From NCBI GenBank assembly GCA_934351765.1, contig CAKRJM010000011.1, forward strand, positions 1 through 20,777: a stretch of 20,777 nucleotides of DNA. Reading direction: 5' to 3'. Every line of letters starts with the position of its first letter. Position 1 is the stretch's first letter. A program made the position numbers and the translations under genes. The notes below the pieces were generated by a model, which saw only the letters and a program-made list of their open reading frames with translations, was not told the origin of the DNA and searched no databases. Below, piece by piece: positions 6,344-13,263 of this stretch. The DNA comes from an uncultured Lachnospiraceae bacterium. GTDB taxonomy: Bacteria > Bacillota > Clostridia > Lachnospirales > Lachnospiraceae.

Positions 6344-6928
6344 TCAGAATCCGAAGATCCACTTGATCGACTGGAAGTTTCTCAGCGGCTCCATATCTTC
6401 CTTCGGAACGCCGATGATCTTCTCCATCCAGACCGTCGGATACCACTGTCCGAACTTATAGCCGCAGTGCTCCATGCACCCCATAAGAGAATACCCCAGT
6501 TTCTCATGAAATGCCACGCTGGGATACATGGATTTCTCGCTTTCTGTCCGCGGCGGGGTGATGATGCCGATGGTACGGACGATTCCCTGTGCCTTTAACA
6601 TTTCCTCCAGAAACGTATACATTCTGGTTCCCAGTCCCTTTCCCTGCACGCCGTTTTTCAGATAAATGGTCATCTCCGCGTTCCAGGCATAAGCCGCCCG
6701 CGGGTGAAAGGCCCCGGCATAAGCATAGCCCAGGATCTCTCCGTCTTTTTCCGCCACCAGATACGGAAACATCTCCTGTACATGACGGATGCGCCCCTGA
6801 AACGCTTCCAGAGACGGGGTCTCATATTCATAAGTAACCGCCGTATGATCCACGTAATACCGATAAATCTCCAGCAGCGTCTGTGCGTCCTCCGGGCCGG
6901 CCTCCCGGATTCTGATTTCCTCGTCCAT
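6344..6928 (-). CDS. GNAT N-acetyltransferase, phosphinothricin-acetyltransferase-like
   Basis: This is a soluble acetyl-CoA-dependent N-acetyltransferase. The pattern matches the Pat/Bar-like branch: an N-terminal IRIREAGPEDAQTLLEIYRYYV with YEYETPSLEAF, the acetyl-CoA pyrophosphate loop VQGKGLG at residues 94-100, and a later SVAFHEKLGYSLMGCMEHCGYKFGQWY segment. At 194 aa it is slightly longer than the usual 165-180 aa, because of a C-terminal tail after MEKIIG. Enzymes of this branch acetylate phosphinothricin, methionine sulfoximine or other amino acids; the true substrate cannot be read from sequence. The start at 6928 has a modest AAAGGA site about 13 nt upstream. It has its own promoter and lies 40 bases before the aspS promoter. 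Confidence 0.9.
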   Translation of the reverse strand: MDEEIRIREAGPEDAQTLLEIYRYYVDHTAVTYEYETPSLEAFQGRIRHVQEMFPYLVAEKDGEILGYAYAGAFHPRAAYAWNAEMTIYLKNGVQGKGLGTRMYTFLEEMLKAQGIVRTIGIITPPRTESEKSMYPSVAFHEKLGYSLMGCMEHCGYKFGQWYPTVWMEKIIGVPKEDMEPLRNFQSIKWIFGF

Positions 6929-6976
6929 ATTCTCTGCCGTCCTTTCTGTTTTTATCTGCGGATTTCCGTTTTCACG

Positions 6977-7005
6977 ATTATACTTGATTTTTTCTCGCTA
7001 TTCAA
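6977..7005 (-). promoter_or_regulatory. Promoter of the GNAT gene
   Basis: On the minus strand: TTGAAT (7000-7005), 17 nt, perfect TATAAT (6977-6982). The -35 box is 9 bases after the symporter stop, so the GNAT gene can be expressed on its own. Confidence 0.8.
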
Positions 7006-7013
7006 AACACTTT

Positions 7014-8369
7014 TCAGCGCCGGACTGTCTGTATATTTCGCAGCTCCCGCCCGGTCTCCGCTGCGATTTCCTTATTCATAAGCAAAAGCACGAGCAGGTT
7101 CGGCACCGCCATCAGTCCGTTGAACAGATCTGACAGCTGCCAGACAAGCCTCATGGGGACGATGGCTCCGCAGAAGACCGAGGCCAGATAGAAAAGCCGG
7201 TAAATCAGGATTCCGCATCGGCTTTCCGGGAACAGATACCGTACTGCCTGTTCCCCGTAAAAATTCCAGCCAAGGATCGTTGCAAAGGCAAAGGCCGTCA
7301 AGGAAATGAGAAAGACCAGATTTCCCGTCCTTCCCATCAGGCCGAACGCCTGCTCTGCCAGATTTCCGGGTTCTGTCACTGAGACGATCTGAGGTGCGTG
7401 AAGCATCGCTGCCACAACTAAAATGCCGGTCACCGCACAGAATACCACGGTATCCCAGAAGGTTCCGGTCATGGCCGCCAGCGCCTGGCTCACCGGACTG
7501 CTGGTTTTTGCCGCTGCCGCTGCCATTGGTGCGGTTCCCAGGCCGGATTCATCGGAAAACAGCCCTCTGGCGATCCCCTCCCGTGCTGCTTTAAATCCCA
7601 GAGAGGCTGCAAGCCCGCCTGCCGCCGGAAGAAAGGAAAACGCCGATTTAAGGATCAGGGAAAGCGCCGGAAGAAGCTCTTTTCGACAGATCACAAGAAG
7701 TGCTGCCGCACCGCCCAGATACAGAGCCGCCATGGCAGGGATCAGCCCCTGGCAGACCCTGGTGATTTTCTTTGCTCCGCCAAGGATCACCGCTCCTGCT
7801 GGAATCGTAATGGCCATACCAATGATCCAAAAAGGAATTTCTCCGCCATTCCCCAGCACCTCACCGATGGCATTGGACTGGACGCTGCTCCCCGTTCCGA
7901 AGGAGGCTGCAATGGCAAACAGCGAAAACAGCACCGCCGGCAGCTTTTTGGAAAACCGCTTTTCCATCACATACATAGGTCCGCCCGCGAAACCGCCCGT
8001 TTTCGTCCGTTTCCGGTATTTCACCGCAAGAAAAGATTCCGCATATTTCGTTGCCATACCGAATACGCCGGTGATCCAGCACCAGAACACTGCGCCCGGC
8101 CCGCCAATACTCACCGCCAGTGCCACTCCGACAATATTTCCCGTTCCCAGGGTCGCCGCCAGTGCCGTCGCCAGTGCGCCAAAGGAACTTACCTCCCCCT
8201 CCGCGCCTGTCTCCTCCGTGACAGACAGACGGATTGCCCGCGCCAGCTTTCTCTGGGGAAACCGAAGCCTCACCGTAAAAAAAAGATGGTTGCCAAAAAG
8301 GAGTGCCATAAGCGGCACTCCCCATACAAAGTCACTGCATGCAGTAAGAAGAATTTCCAGCTTTTCCAT
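7014..8369 (-). CDS. Alanine/glycine:cation symporter family protein (AGCS)
   Basis: An integral membrane carrier taking up alanine, glycine or related amino acids with Na+ or H+. Family signatures are clear: an N-terminal DFVWGVPLMALLFGNHLFFTVRL, then LGTGNIVGVALAVSIGGPGAVFWCW, then the hallmark GLFSDESGLGTAPMAAAAA, then FAFATILGWNFYGEQAVRYLF. About ten hydrophobic helices are present over 451 aa, near full length. MEKLEILL at 8369 matches where homologues begin, but no Shine-Dalgarno precedes it. The alternative ATG at 8429 adds 20 non-homologous-looking residues and lies inside an inverted repeat. It sits directly downstream of purH and may be co-transcribed with it. No glycine riboswitch is present. 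The substrate is inferred from family only. Confidence 0.93.
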   Translation of the reverse strand: MEKLEILLTACSDFVWGVPLMALLFGNHLFFTVRLRFPQRKLARAIRLSVTEETGAEGEVSSFGALATALAATLGTGNIVGVALAVSIGGPGAVFWCWITGVFGMATKYAESFLAVKYRKRTKTGGFAGGPMYVMEKRFSKKLPAVLFSLFAIAASFGTGSSVQSNAIGEVLGNGGEIPFWIIGMAITIPAGAVILGGAKKITRVCQGLIPAMAALYLGGAAALLVICRKELLPALSLILKSAFSFLPAAGGLAASLGFKAAREGIARGLFSDESGLGTAPMAAAAAKTSSPVSQALAAMTGTFWDTVVFCAVTGILVVAAMLHAPQIVSVTEPGNLAEQAFGLMGRTGNLVFLISLTAFAFATILGWNFYGEQAVRYLFPESRCGILIYRLFYLASVFCGAIVPMRLVWQLSDLFNGLMAVPNLLVLLLMNKEIAAETGRELRNIQTVRR

Positions 8370-8410
8370 GGAACAGGATATGAACTTAGGAGGTATCTTA
8401 TTCCTGTTCC
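8370..8410. repeat. Inverted repeat just upstream of the symporter start
   Basis: GGAACAGGA (8370-8378) and TCCTGTTCC (8402-8410) are perfect 9-bp arms around a 23-nt centre. The arm ends immediately before the ATG at 8369. The transcript loop contains ACCTCC, which resembles anti-Shine-Dalgarno sequence rather than a ribosome site. It could be a translational control element or a regulator binding site. Confidence 0.6.
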
Positions 8411-8427
8411 GTGAAAAACCGGTTTTC

Positions 8428-8456
8428 ATTTCATAGGAAAGTGCATCCTATGAAAT
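8428..8456. repeat. Inverted repeat between purH and the symporter gene
   Basis: Perfect 11-bp arms ATTTCATAGGA (8428-8438) and TCCTATGAAAT (8446-8456) with a 7-nt loop, starting 8 bases after the purH stop. No T-tract follows on either strand, so it is not a textbook terminator. It covers the upstream alternative ATG of the symporter. Confidence 0.65.
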
Positions 8457-8463
8457 AAAACGC

Positions 8464-10014
8464 TTAGTGACGGAAATGTCTCATTCCGGTAAATACCATG
8501 GCAATTCCGTACTCATCGCACTTGTCAATGGAAAGCTGGTCACGCATGGCTCCGCCGGGCTGGATGATCGCGGTGATTCCTGCCTCATGCGCTGCTTCCA
8601 CACAGTCGGGGAAGGGGAAGAACGCATCGGAAGCCAGTACCGCACCCTTCGTCGCATCCGGTCCGATCAACTCTGCGGCATGCTCCATGGACTGCTTTGC
8701 TGCCCAGATCCGGTTTACCTGTCCGGGTCCGATTCCTACGGACTGCTTGTTTTTCGCCAGAGCAATCCCGTTGGATTTCACATACTTTACCATCTTCCAG
8801 GCAAACATGAGATCCTCCATCTCCTGATCGGTAGGCTTTCTTTTGGTTACGGTCGTCACTTCATCACCAACCAGCTTGTTATCAATGCCCTGAACAATCA
8901 GGCCGCCATTCACCTTCTTTAAATCAAGCGCATTTGCTCTCTGGGGAACCGTGATGTCAGGCAGGCGAAGCACACGGACATTTTTCTTTTCCCGGAAGAT
9001 CTCAAGTGCTTTTTCTTCATAAGAGGGTGCCACAACCACTTCCAGGAATACTTCCTTCATCTTGGCTGCCATGGAAGCCGTTACTTCCCGGTTAATGGCC
9101 ACGATTCCGCCGAAGATCGACACTTTATCAGCCGCATACGCCTTATCCCATGCTTCCTCAATCGTGTCTGCGCTGCCAACACCACAGGGATTTCCATGCT
9201 TGCTGGCAACTACCGTAGGCTCGTCAAATTCCTTCAGAAGCTCCAGAGCACCGTTGGCATCGTTGATGTTATTGAAGGACAGCTCCTTGCCGTTTAACTG
9301 CTCTGCCATATCAAGGGTGCCCTTCTTCTTTCCAACCTCGCGGTAGAAGGCCGCCTTCTGATGAGGATTCTCACCGTAGCGCATGTCCTGAACCTTTTCA
9401 AAGGTCATGGTCAGAGTCTCCGGCAGGCTCTCGTCATGGCGCTCTGCCTTCAGATAATCGGCAATCATGGTATCATAGTTGGAGGTGTGCATGAACACCT
9501 TCTGCATGAGATAAAACTTCGTATCCAGAGATACGCTTCCGTTCTCCTTTAATTCCTTTAAAACAACGGCATAATCTGCAGGATCCACCACAACGGCAAC
9601 ATCCTGATAATTCTTTGCCGCCGCGCGGAGCATGGTCGGGCCGCCGATGTCGATATTCTCCACCGCATCCGCTCTTGTCACACCATCCTTCATGATGGTT
9701 GCCTTAAAGGGATACAGATTTACGATCACCATGTCGATCGGCTCAATGTGAAGCTCCTTTAACTGCTTCATGTGCTCCGGGTTGGAACGCATGGCCAGAA
9801 GTCCTGCATGAACGATGGGATGAAGGGTCTTTACCCGTCCGTCCAGGCACTCCGGGAAACCGGTCAGCTCCGAGATCTCGATGGCCTTTACGCCCTCGTC
9901 CTTTAACTTCTTATACGTTCCTCCGGTGGAAATGATCTCCACACCAAGTCCTGTGAGTTCCTTTGCCAGCTCCACGATTCCGGTCTTGTCCGATACACTG
10001 ATCAATGCTCTCAT
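8464..10014 (-). CDS. purH: Bifunctional AICAR formyltransferase / IMP cyclohydrolase
   Basis: Catalyses the last two steps of de novo IMP synthesis: 10-formyl-THF-dependent formylation of AICAR, then ring closure to IMP. It is 516 aa, the normal length. The N-terminal MGS-like cyclohydrolase domain (about 1-145) opens [20 protein letters not shown] and contains [10 protein letters not shown]. The transformylase domain follows, with the landmarks [26 protein letters not shown] and [10 protein letters not shown], ending [14 protein letters not shown]...[10 protein letters not shown]. The ATG at 10014 has AAAGGAG 7 nt upstream. A longer upstream reading would cross the riboswitch and is rejected. 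It is regulated by the ZTP riboswitch. The rest of the pur operon is not in the window. Confidence 0.98.
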   Translation of the reverse strand: MRALISVSDKTGIVELAKELTGLGVEIISTGGTYKKLKDEGVKAIEISELTGFPECLDGRVKTLHPIVHAGLLAMRSNPEHMKQLKELHIEPIDMVIVNLYPFKATIMKDGVTRADAVENIDIGGPTMLRAAAKNYQDVAVVVDPADYAVVLKELKENGSVSLDTKFYLMQKVFMHTSNYDTMIADYLKAERHDESLPETLTMTFEKVQDMRYGENPHQKAAFYREVGKKKGTLDMAEQLNGKELSFNNINDANGALELLKEFDEPTVVASKHGNPCGVGSADTIEEAWDKAYAADKVSIFGGIVAINREVTASMAAKMKEVFLEVVVAPSYEEKALEIFREKKNVRVLRLPDITVPQRANALDLKKVNGGLIVQGIDNKLVGDEVTTVTKRKPTDQEMEDLMFAWKMVKYVKSNGIALAKNKQSVGIGPGQVNRIWAAKQSMEHAAELIGPDATKGAVLASDAFFPFPDCVEAAHEAGITAIIQPGGAMRDQLSIDKCDEYGIAMVFTGMRHFRH

Positions 10015-10052
10015 GAGGATGCTCCTTTCTTTTTCTGCAGATTTCTGCATAC

Positions 10053-10165
10053 AAAAACGCCTGGGTAACCCATTGTTTCCATCAGGCTGCCCAGGCGGTC
10101 GGCTCTTTTTCTGTGTTCCGTGCTCCCCGTAGGTGCTCCTACTTTCCGCCAGTCGCACGGCCTTT
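10053..10165 (-). promoter_or_regulatory. ZTP (pfl) riboswitch with terminator, controlling purH
   Basis: Senses ZTP/ZMP (AICAR ribotide), a sign of folate shortage. The minus strand shows the conserved pieces in order: GCGACTGGCGG (10146-10156), a short hairpin with GGAGCACC, GGGGAGCACGG, a variable linker, then CCGCCTGGGCA. The CGCCTGGG part of the terminator pair (10090-10097 with 10058-10065, followed by TTTTTG) overlaps the last conserved aptamer strand. Ligand binding should therefore block the terminator and switch purH on, consistent with AICAR being the PurH substrate. Confidence 0.95.
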
Positions 10166-10178
10166 CGTTTCACTAAAA

Positions 10179-10207
10179 ATTCTACACTAAAACTTATCGG
10201 TTGTAAA
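10179..10207 (-). promoter_or_regulatory. Promoter of the ZTP riboswitch / purH transcript
   Basis: On the minus strand: TTTACA (10202-10207), 17 nt, TAGAAT (10179-10184). Transcription would start near 10172, just before the aptamer. Confidence 0.75.
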
Positions 10208-10227
10208 GACCTAATTTCTCAGAAGTC

Positions 10228-10256
10228 AAACCAAACAGACAAAACGGTTCCGTCTG
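10228..10256 (-). terminator. Weak terminator-like hairpin after the AAA-ATPase gene
   Basis: CAGAC/GTCTG arms (10252-10256 and 10236-10240 on the minus strand) with an ACGG/CCGT inner symmetry, followed by TTTGGTTT. It lies directly after the ATPase stop. The stem is short, so confidence is low. Confidence 0.35.
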
Positions 10257-10257
10257 A

Positions 10258-11856
10258 TCATACAACCGCCTCGATGATTGTCTTATCTCCGACTGTGATT
10301 TCATGAACCCCTGTTTTTTTCCTCTGATTGAAATTAAAGCTGAGCAGATAACCTTTTCTTGCATGATAATCGTCCAGATACGCGGCAAGCTGCTGTTCGC
10401 CCCGATCAAGATACTCCTGGCCGCGCCAGATCTTCATCTCAATGATATACTGTTCGCCCCGGTAATCCACAATCAGATCTGTCCGCCTGAGATCCCGCGT
10501 TCTGGCCTCCACATAATAGTTCCCCGTCCCGTTAATAATCGGCCGAAGATACAGAAGAAAATAGCGGCGTCCCTCTTCTTCCACAAATTTCTCACTGTAA
10601 CTTCCATAAATCTCATGAAAATGATCCACAAACCGCTCTAAAACCCGCCTCATATTCAGATGACCCTGAACAAGAAACTGATTTTTATCCTGAATCGCGG
10701 CAGTATAAAGTTCCTCTTTCTGAACCTGCTCCGCCGACAGATAAAAATTATACAACCAGGTCTCAAATATACGGTTCGCAACAGTCAGGACACCTTCTTG
10801 ATTTTTCACAAACCCGAACATGGTTGCAATACTGATCGATGGTTCATAATAATTATATGGAATCGTCTTTCCGGTAAACAACAGGCTTTTTAGCATATCA
10901 TTCAATCCCGGATACCGTTCCAGTTTTTCACTCAGGGACTCAAACAAGGTATTCTTCTCCGCAAGAAGAATCCTTACCGCCTCCTGAAATCCTTTTCTTG
11001 TCCATGCCGCCGCTTTGGAACCATACACCTCCTGCAGCCATATATCTTCATCGATCAACTGACAGATCCTTGATACCAGAAACGGATAACCTGCCGTATA
11101 ATCCCAGATCCAGCCCGCCATCTGCCCCAGATCCATTCCCGTCTGATAATCCCGTTCATACTCATCGAGCATCCCGGCAATTTCATTTTTGGAAAAGCTC
11201 ATATCAATCTTGAAATCTGCTGCGATATTCCATGGACTGTTATATTTATGCTCTTCCTCTGTCCGGATCTTCAATTTCAAATTTTTCACATCATACACGC
11301 CTGCCAGAATCACCGATTTCAATGCAGGGAACTGATACCGGCTGATGTACTGGGCGCGAAGCTGTGCCAGAAAATCCAGAAAGATCTGGTTGTTCGCCGC
11401 ATTGTCCACTTCATCAATCATTAACACGATGGGGCGGTCTGATGCTCCACAGATTTCTCTCAATCCTTTAAACAACAGTCTTAACGAAAGCCTTTCAGAT
11501 TCTGCTTCCTGCAAAAGAGAACCTGTTTTCTCCGACAGCTTTTCATTTTCCGTCAAATCATTATATTCCAGCAATTCCAGAAACGAGGAGGCAAAAGCAG
11601 AGGCAAAGGTCTGCTCCGAACGGAACTCCGCACTTCCGAAGGTCTGAAAATCCATACGAACCACATAATAATCTTTCTGCAGAAAATGACTTAATGCGAT
11701 CAGGGTTGTCGTCTTTCCATACTGACGCGCCCGGTTAATAATGAAATAATCTCCCCGGTCAACCAGTTTTTTTATTTCGCACAGCCGCTTTTCAAGATTT
11801 ACCATATAATGTTCTTCCGGCACACAGACCGCCGTTGTATTAAACACCTTTGCCAT
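10258..11856 (-). CDS. AAA-ATPase-like protein with C-terminal PD-(D/E)XK nuclease domain
   Basis: A member of the clostridial/Bacteroidetes family pairing an AAA-ATPase_like domain with a DUF1703-type nuclease-like domain; its biological role is unsettled. Walker A is NRARQYGKTT (residues 41-50, a family variant lacking the first Gly). Walker B is IVLMIDEVD (143-151). The C-terminal nuclease signature is RTDLIVDYRGEQYIIEMK, with D460 and the E473-x-K475 pair, so the catalytic residues look intact. It is 532 aa, typical for the family. The start has AAGGAAGG about 13 nt upstream and lies 20 bases after the VOC gene, suggesting co-transcription. Such genes occur in many diverged copies per genome. 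A defence or mobile-element role is often supposed but is not shown here. Confidence 0.9.
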   Translation of the reverse strand: MAKVFNTTAVCVPEEHYMVNLEKRLCEIKKLVDRGDYFIINRARQYGKTTTLIALSHFLQKDYYVVRMDFQTFGSAEFRSEQTFASAFASSFLELLEYNDLTENEKLSEKTGSLLQEAESERLSLRLLFKGLREICGASDRPIVLMIDEVDNAANNQIFLDFLAQLRAQYISRYQFPALKSVILAGVYDVKNLKLKIRTEEEHKYNSPWNIAADFKIDMSFSKNEIAGMLDEYERDYQTGMDLGQMAGWIWDYTAGYPFLVSRICQLIDEDIWLQEVYGSKAAAWTRKGFQEAVRILLAEKNTLFESLSEKLERYPGLNDMLKSLLFTGKTIPYNYYEPSISIATMFGFVKNQEGVLTVANRIFETWLYNFYLSAEQVQKEELYTAAIQDKNQFLVQGHLNMRRVLERFVDHFHEIYGSYSEKFVEEEGRRYFLLYLRPIINGTGNYYVEARTRDLRRTDLIVDYRGEQYIIEMKIWRGQEYLDRGEQQLAAYLDDYHARKGYLLSFNFNQRKKTGVHEITVGDKTIIEAVV

Positions 11857-11876
11857 CCGACATCTGCACCTTCCTT

Positions 11877-12239
11877 CTATCGTTCCGGCACGATTTCCAA
11901 CCAGTATCCGTCAGGATCTGTAATAAAATAAATTCCCATATCCGGATTTTCATAGCAGATACAGCCCATTTCTTCATGAAGCTTATGAGCCGCCTCAAAA
12001 TCTGCAGTCCGGAACGCCAGATGGAATTCACATTCTCCCAGATCATACCGCTGCGGATGCTCCGCCAGCCACGTCAGTTCCAGTTCAAAATCATTCTCCT
12101 CGTTTCCCACATAAACAATGATGAAGCCATGGCCGTTCTTCCGGCGTTTCTCCGTAAGACCCAGCGCCTTCTCATAAAACGCAAGGGATTTTTTCAGATC
12201 GGAAACATTGTAGTTTTCATGAATCATTTTAAAGTTCAT
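11877..12239 (-). CDS. VOC-superfamily protein, glyoxalase I-like
   Basis: A small soluble metalloenzyme of the vicinal-oxygen-chelate fold. It is 120 aa, close to the 120-135 aa of lactoylglutathione lyase. All four metal ligands expected for glyoxalase I are in place: His7 (MIHENYNV), Glu54 (FELELTW), His73 (EFHLAF) and Glu115 (GYWLEIVPE). The DPDGYWLE ending is typical. The ATG at 12239 has AAAGGAG 7 nt upstream; a 9-codon longer reading has no such site. Likely activity is isomerisation of a methylglyoxal-thiol hemithioacetal, but Clostridia usually lack glutathione, so the thiol cofactor or substrate may differ. A 15-bp palindrome lies just upstream. Confidence 0.9.
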   Translation of the reverse strand: MNFKMIHENYNVSDLKKSLAFYEKALGLTEKRRKNGHGFIIVYVGNEENDFELELTWLAEHPQRYDLGECEFHLAFRTADFEAAHKLHEEMGCICYENPDMGIYFITDPDGYWLEIVPER

Positions 12240-12266
12240 TGGCGTTCTCCTTTCCAGGCTGTACAC

Positions 12267-12281
12267 ATAAAGTAACTTTAT
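12267..12281. promoter_or_regulatory. 15-bp palindrome upstream of the VOC gene (possible operator)
   Basis: ATAAAGT-A-ACTTTAT is a perfect dyad with a single central base, about 28 bp before the VOC start codon. The compact symmetry resembles a dimeric repressor site. No regulator can be matched to it from this window, and no clear -35/-10 pair was found around it. Confidence 0.4.
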
Positions 12282-12306
12282 AAATTTCTTATTGCGAGAC
12301 AGCTGC

Positions 12307-13071
12307 TTACTCTCCCAGTATATCCTTTACATCTCTGGTACAATTCAGAGAATATTTCATAAGAATTTCATCACCGTCACGAAGTTCACCGATCCCGCCG
12401 GTATAATGCCGGTCCTTAAAAATCATCCAGCCGGACATTTTAGTAAAATGATAATCCCCAAGGCTGTCCGGATCAAACGACGTTTCGTCCAATGCCACGT
12501 TTTCGGATTTCAGCCGTGCCTTTTCGCTGTCTGAAATCGACCAGGAACTCATCATTTCCTTTTTTGTGATTTTCCGAAAATAGCCCATTCCGACCATCGA
12601 ATACGAATACCCATGGGCAGTCAGCCGTTCTTTCAGAAACTGCTCCAGGCTATATCCCTCCGGCACTTCCACCGTTTCGCTGATCAAGGTTCCGAGGCCA
12701 ACGGAATCCGCTTCACATACAAACCGGACCTTTGCGGTCTCTTCCGGGATGACAATCGCTCCGCCTTCTCTGACCAAAAGATCCAGCAGTTTCAAAGCGT
12801 CCGTTAAGTCTACCTTGCCATCGCCGTTGAAATCATACTCCTCTGGCAGTCCCTCCTGTTCCCCGGTAACCGCATCCAGAAGACCCACCGCATCCGACAG
12901 CGTACACTTCCCGTCTCCGTTTACATCTCCCAGAACAACCCCTGCCTGCATCTGCAGCTCCCCGCCGGCTGCTTGGGCCGTCTTTCCGTTCTGTACAAAC
13001 AGGCACAGCGCCGCCAGCACCATAACCGCCAGAATCGAGACTGTCCTTTTCCGTTTTTCCCCGTTTCCCAT
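12307..13071 (-). CDS. Secreted dockerin type I / DUF4430-like protein
   Basis: A predicted exported protein of 254 aa. A signal peptide lies at about residues 1-36 (basic MGNGEKRKR, hydrophobic VSILAVMVLAALCLFV, cleavage near AQAAG). Two dockerin-type calcium loops follow: DVNGDGKCTLSD (49-60) and DFNGDGKVDLTD (80-91), each followed by a dockerin helix. Residues about 113-250 end with SGWMIFKDRHYTGGIGE and LRDGDEILMKYSLN, which is the C-terminal pattern of DUF4430 (transcobalamin-like) domains. The ATG at 13071 has GGAGG 9 nt upstream and a promoter further up. Dockerins normally bind cohesins, but no cohesin gene is in the window. A role in surface attachment or ligand binding is inference. 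Confidence 0.88.
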   Translation of the reverse strand: MGNGEKRKRTVSILAVMVLAALCLFVQNGKTAQAAGGELQMQAGVVLGDVNGDGKCTLSDAVGLLDAVTGEQEGLPEEYDFNGDGKVDLTDALKLLDLLVREGGAIVIPEETAKVRFVCEADSVGLGTLISETVEVPEGYSLEQFLKERLTAHGYSYSMVGMGYFRKITKKEMMSSWSISDSEKARLKSENVALDETSFDPDSLGDYHFTKMSGWMIFKDRHYTGGIGELRDGDEILMKYSLNCTRDVKDILGE

Positions 13072-13101
13072 ACTGCATTCCTCCCGCACCTGCTTTCTTT
13101 C

Positions 13102-13130
13102 AGCATAACAGATAACGCTCCCATATGCAA
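13102..13130 (-). promoter_or_regulatory. Promoter of the dockerin gene
   Basis: On the minus strand: TTGCAT (13125-13130), 17 nt, TATGCT (13102-13107), about 30 nt upstream of the start codon. It indicates an independent transcription unit. Confidence 0.7.
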
Positions 13131-13177
13131 ACGGTATTTCCACTTTTGCTTCACGGAACGCATTTTCTATTACATAA

Positions 13178-13214
13178 GACAGGAAAACACGCCGCGTGGG
13201 CGTGCTTTCCTGTC
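13178..13214. terminator. Strong hairpin after the MMPL/heptad operon
   Basis: GACAGGAAA-x-CACGCC / GGCGTG-x-TTTCCTGTC is a near-perfect 16-bp stem with a 5-nt loop. It lies about 50 bases after the heptad-protein stop. The T-rich tail is best on the plus strand (TTTCTTTT); on the minus strand only CTTATG follows. It probably ends the minus-strand operon and may act in both directions. A smaller CCAAAA/TTTTGG dyad lies at 13234-13251. Confidence 0.65.
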
Positions 13215-13263
13215 TTTCTTTTGTTCAATGCTTTCCAAAAGGGCCGTTTTGGATCTTGTTTCC

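Noticed and set aside
7423..8436. 337-codon plus-strand open frame opposite the symporter gene
   Set aside because: It is Pro/Ala/Ser-rich low-quality sequence antisense to a clear AGCS gene, with no family pattern and no ribosome site.
8364..8463. Possible glycine riboswitch upstream of the amino-acid symporter
   Set aside because: The interval is too short and has none of the conserved glycine aptamer segments; only simple inverted repeats are present.
10015..10173. 53-codon N-terminal extension of PurH
   Set aside because: It would translate through the ZTP aptamer and terminator; the internal ATG has a strong ribosome site and matches the family start.
13102..13143. Longer start for the dockerin protein
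   Set aside because: The upstream codons overlap the promoter, and the ATG at 13071 gives a proper signal peptide and GGAGG site.
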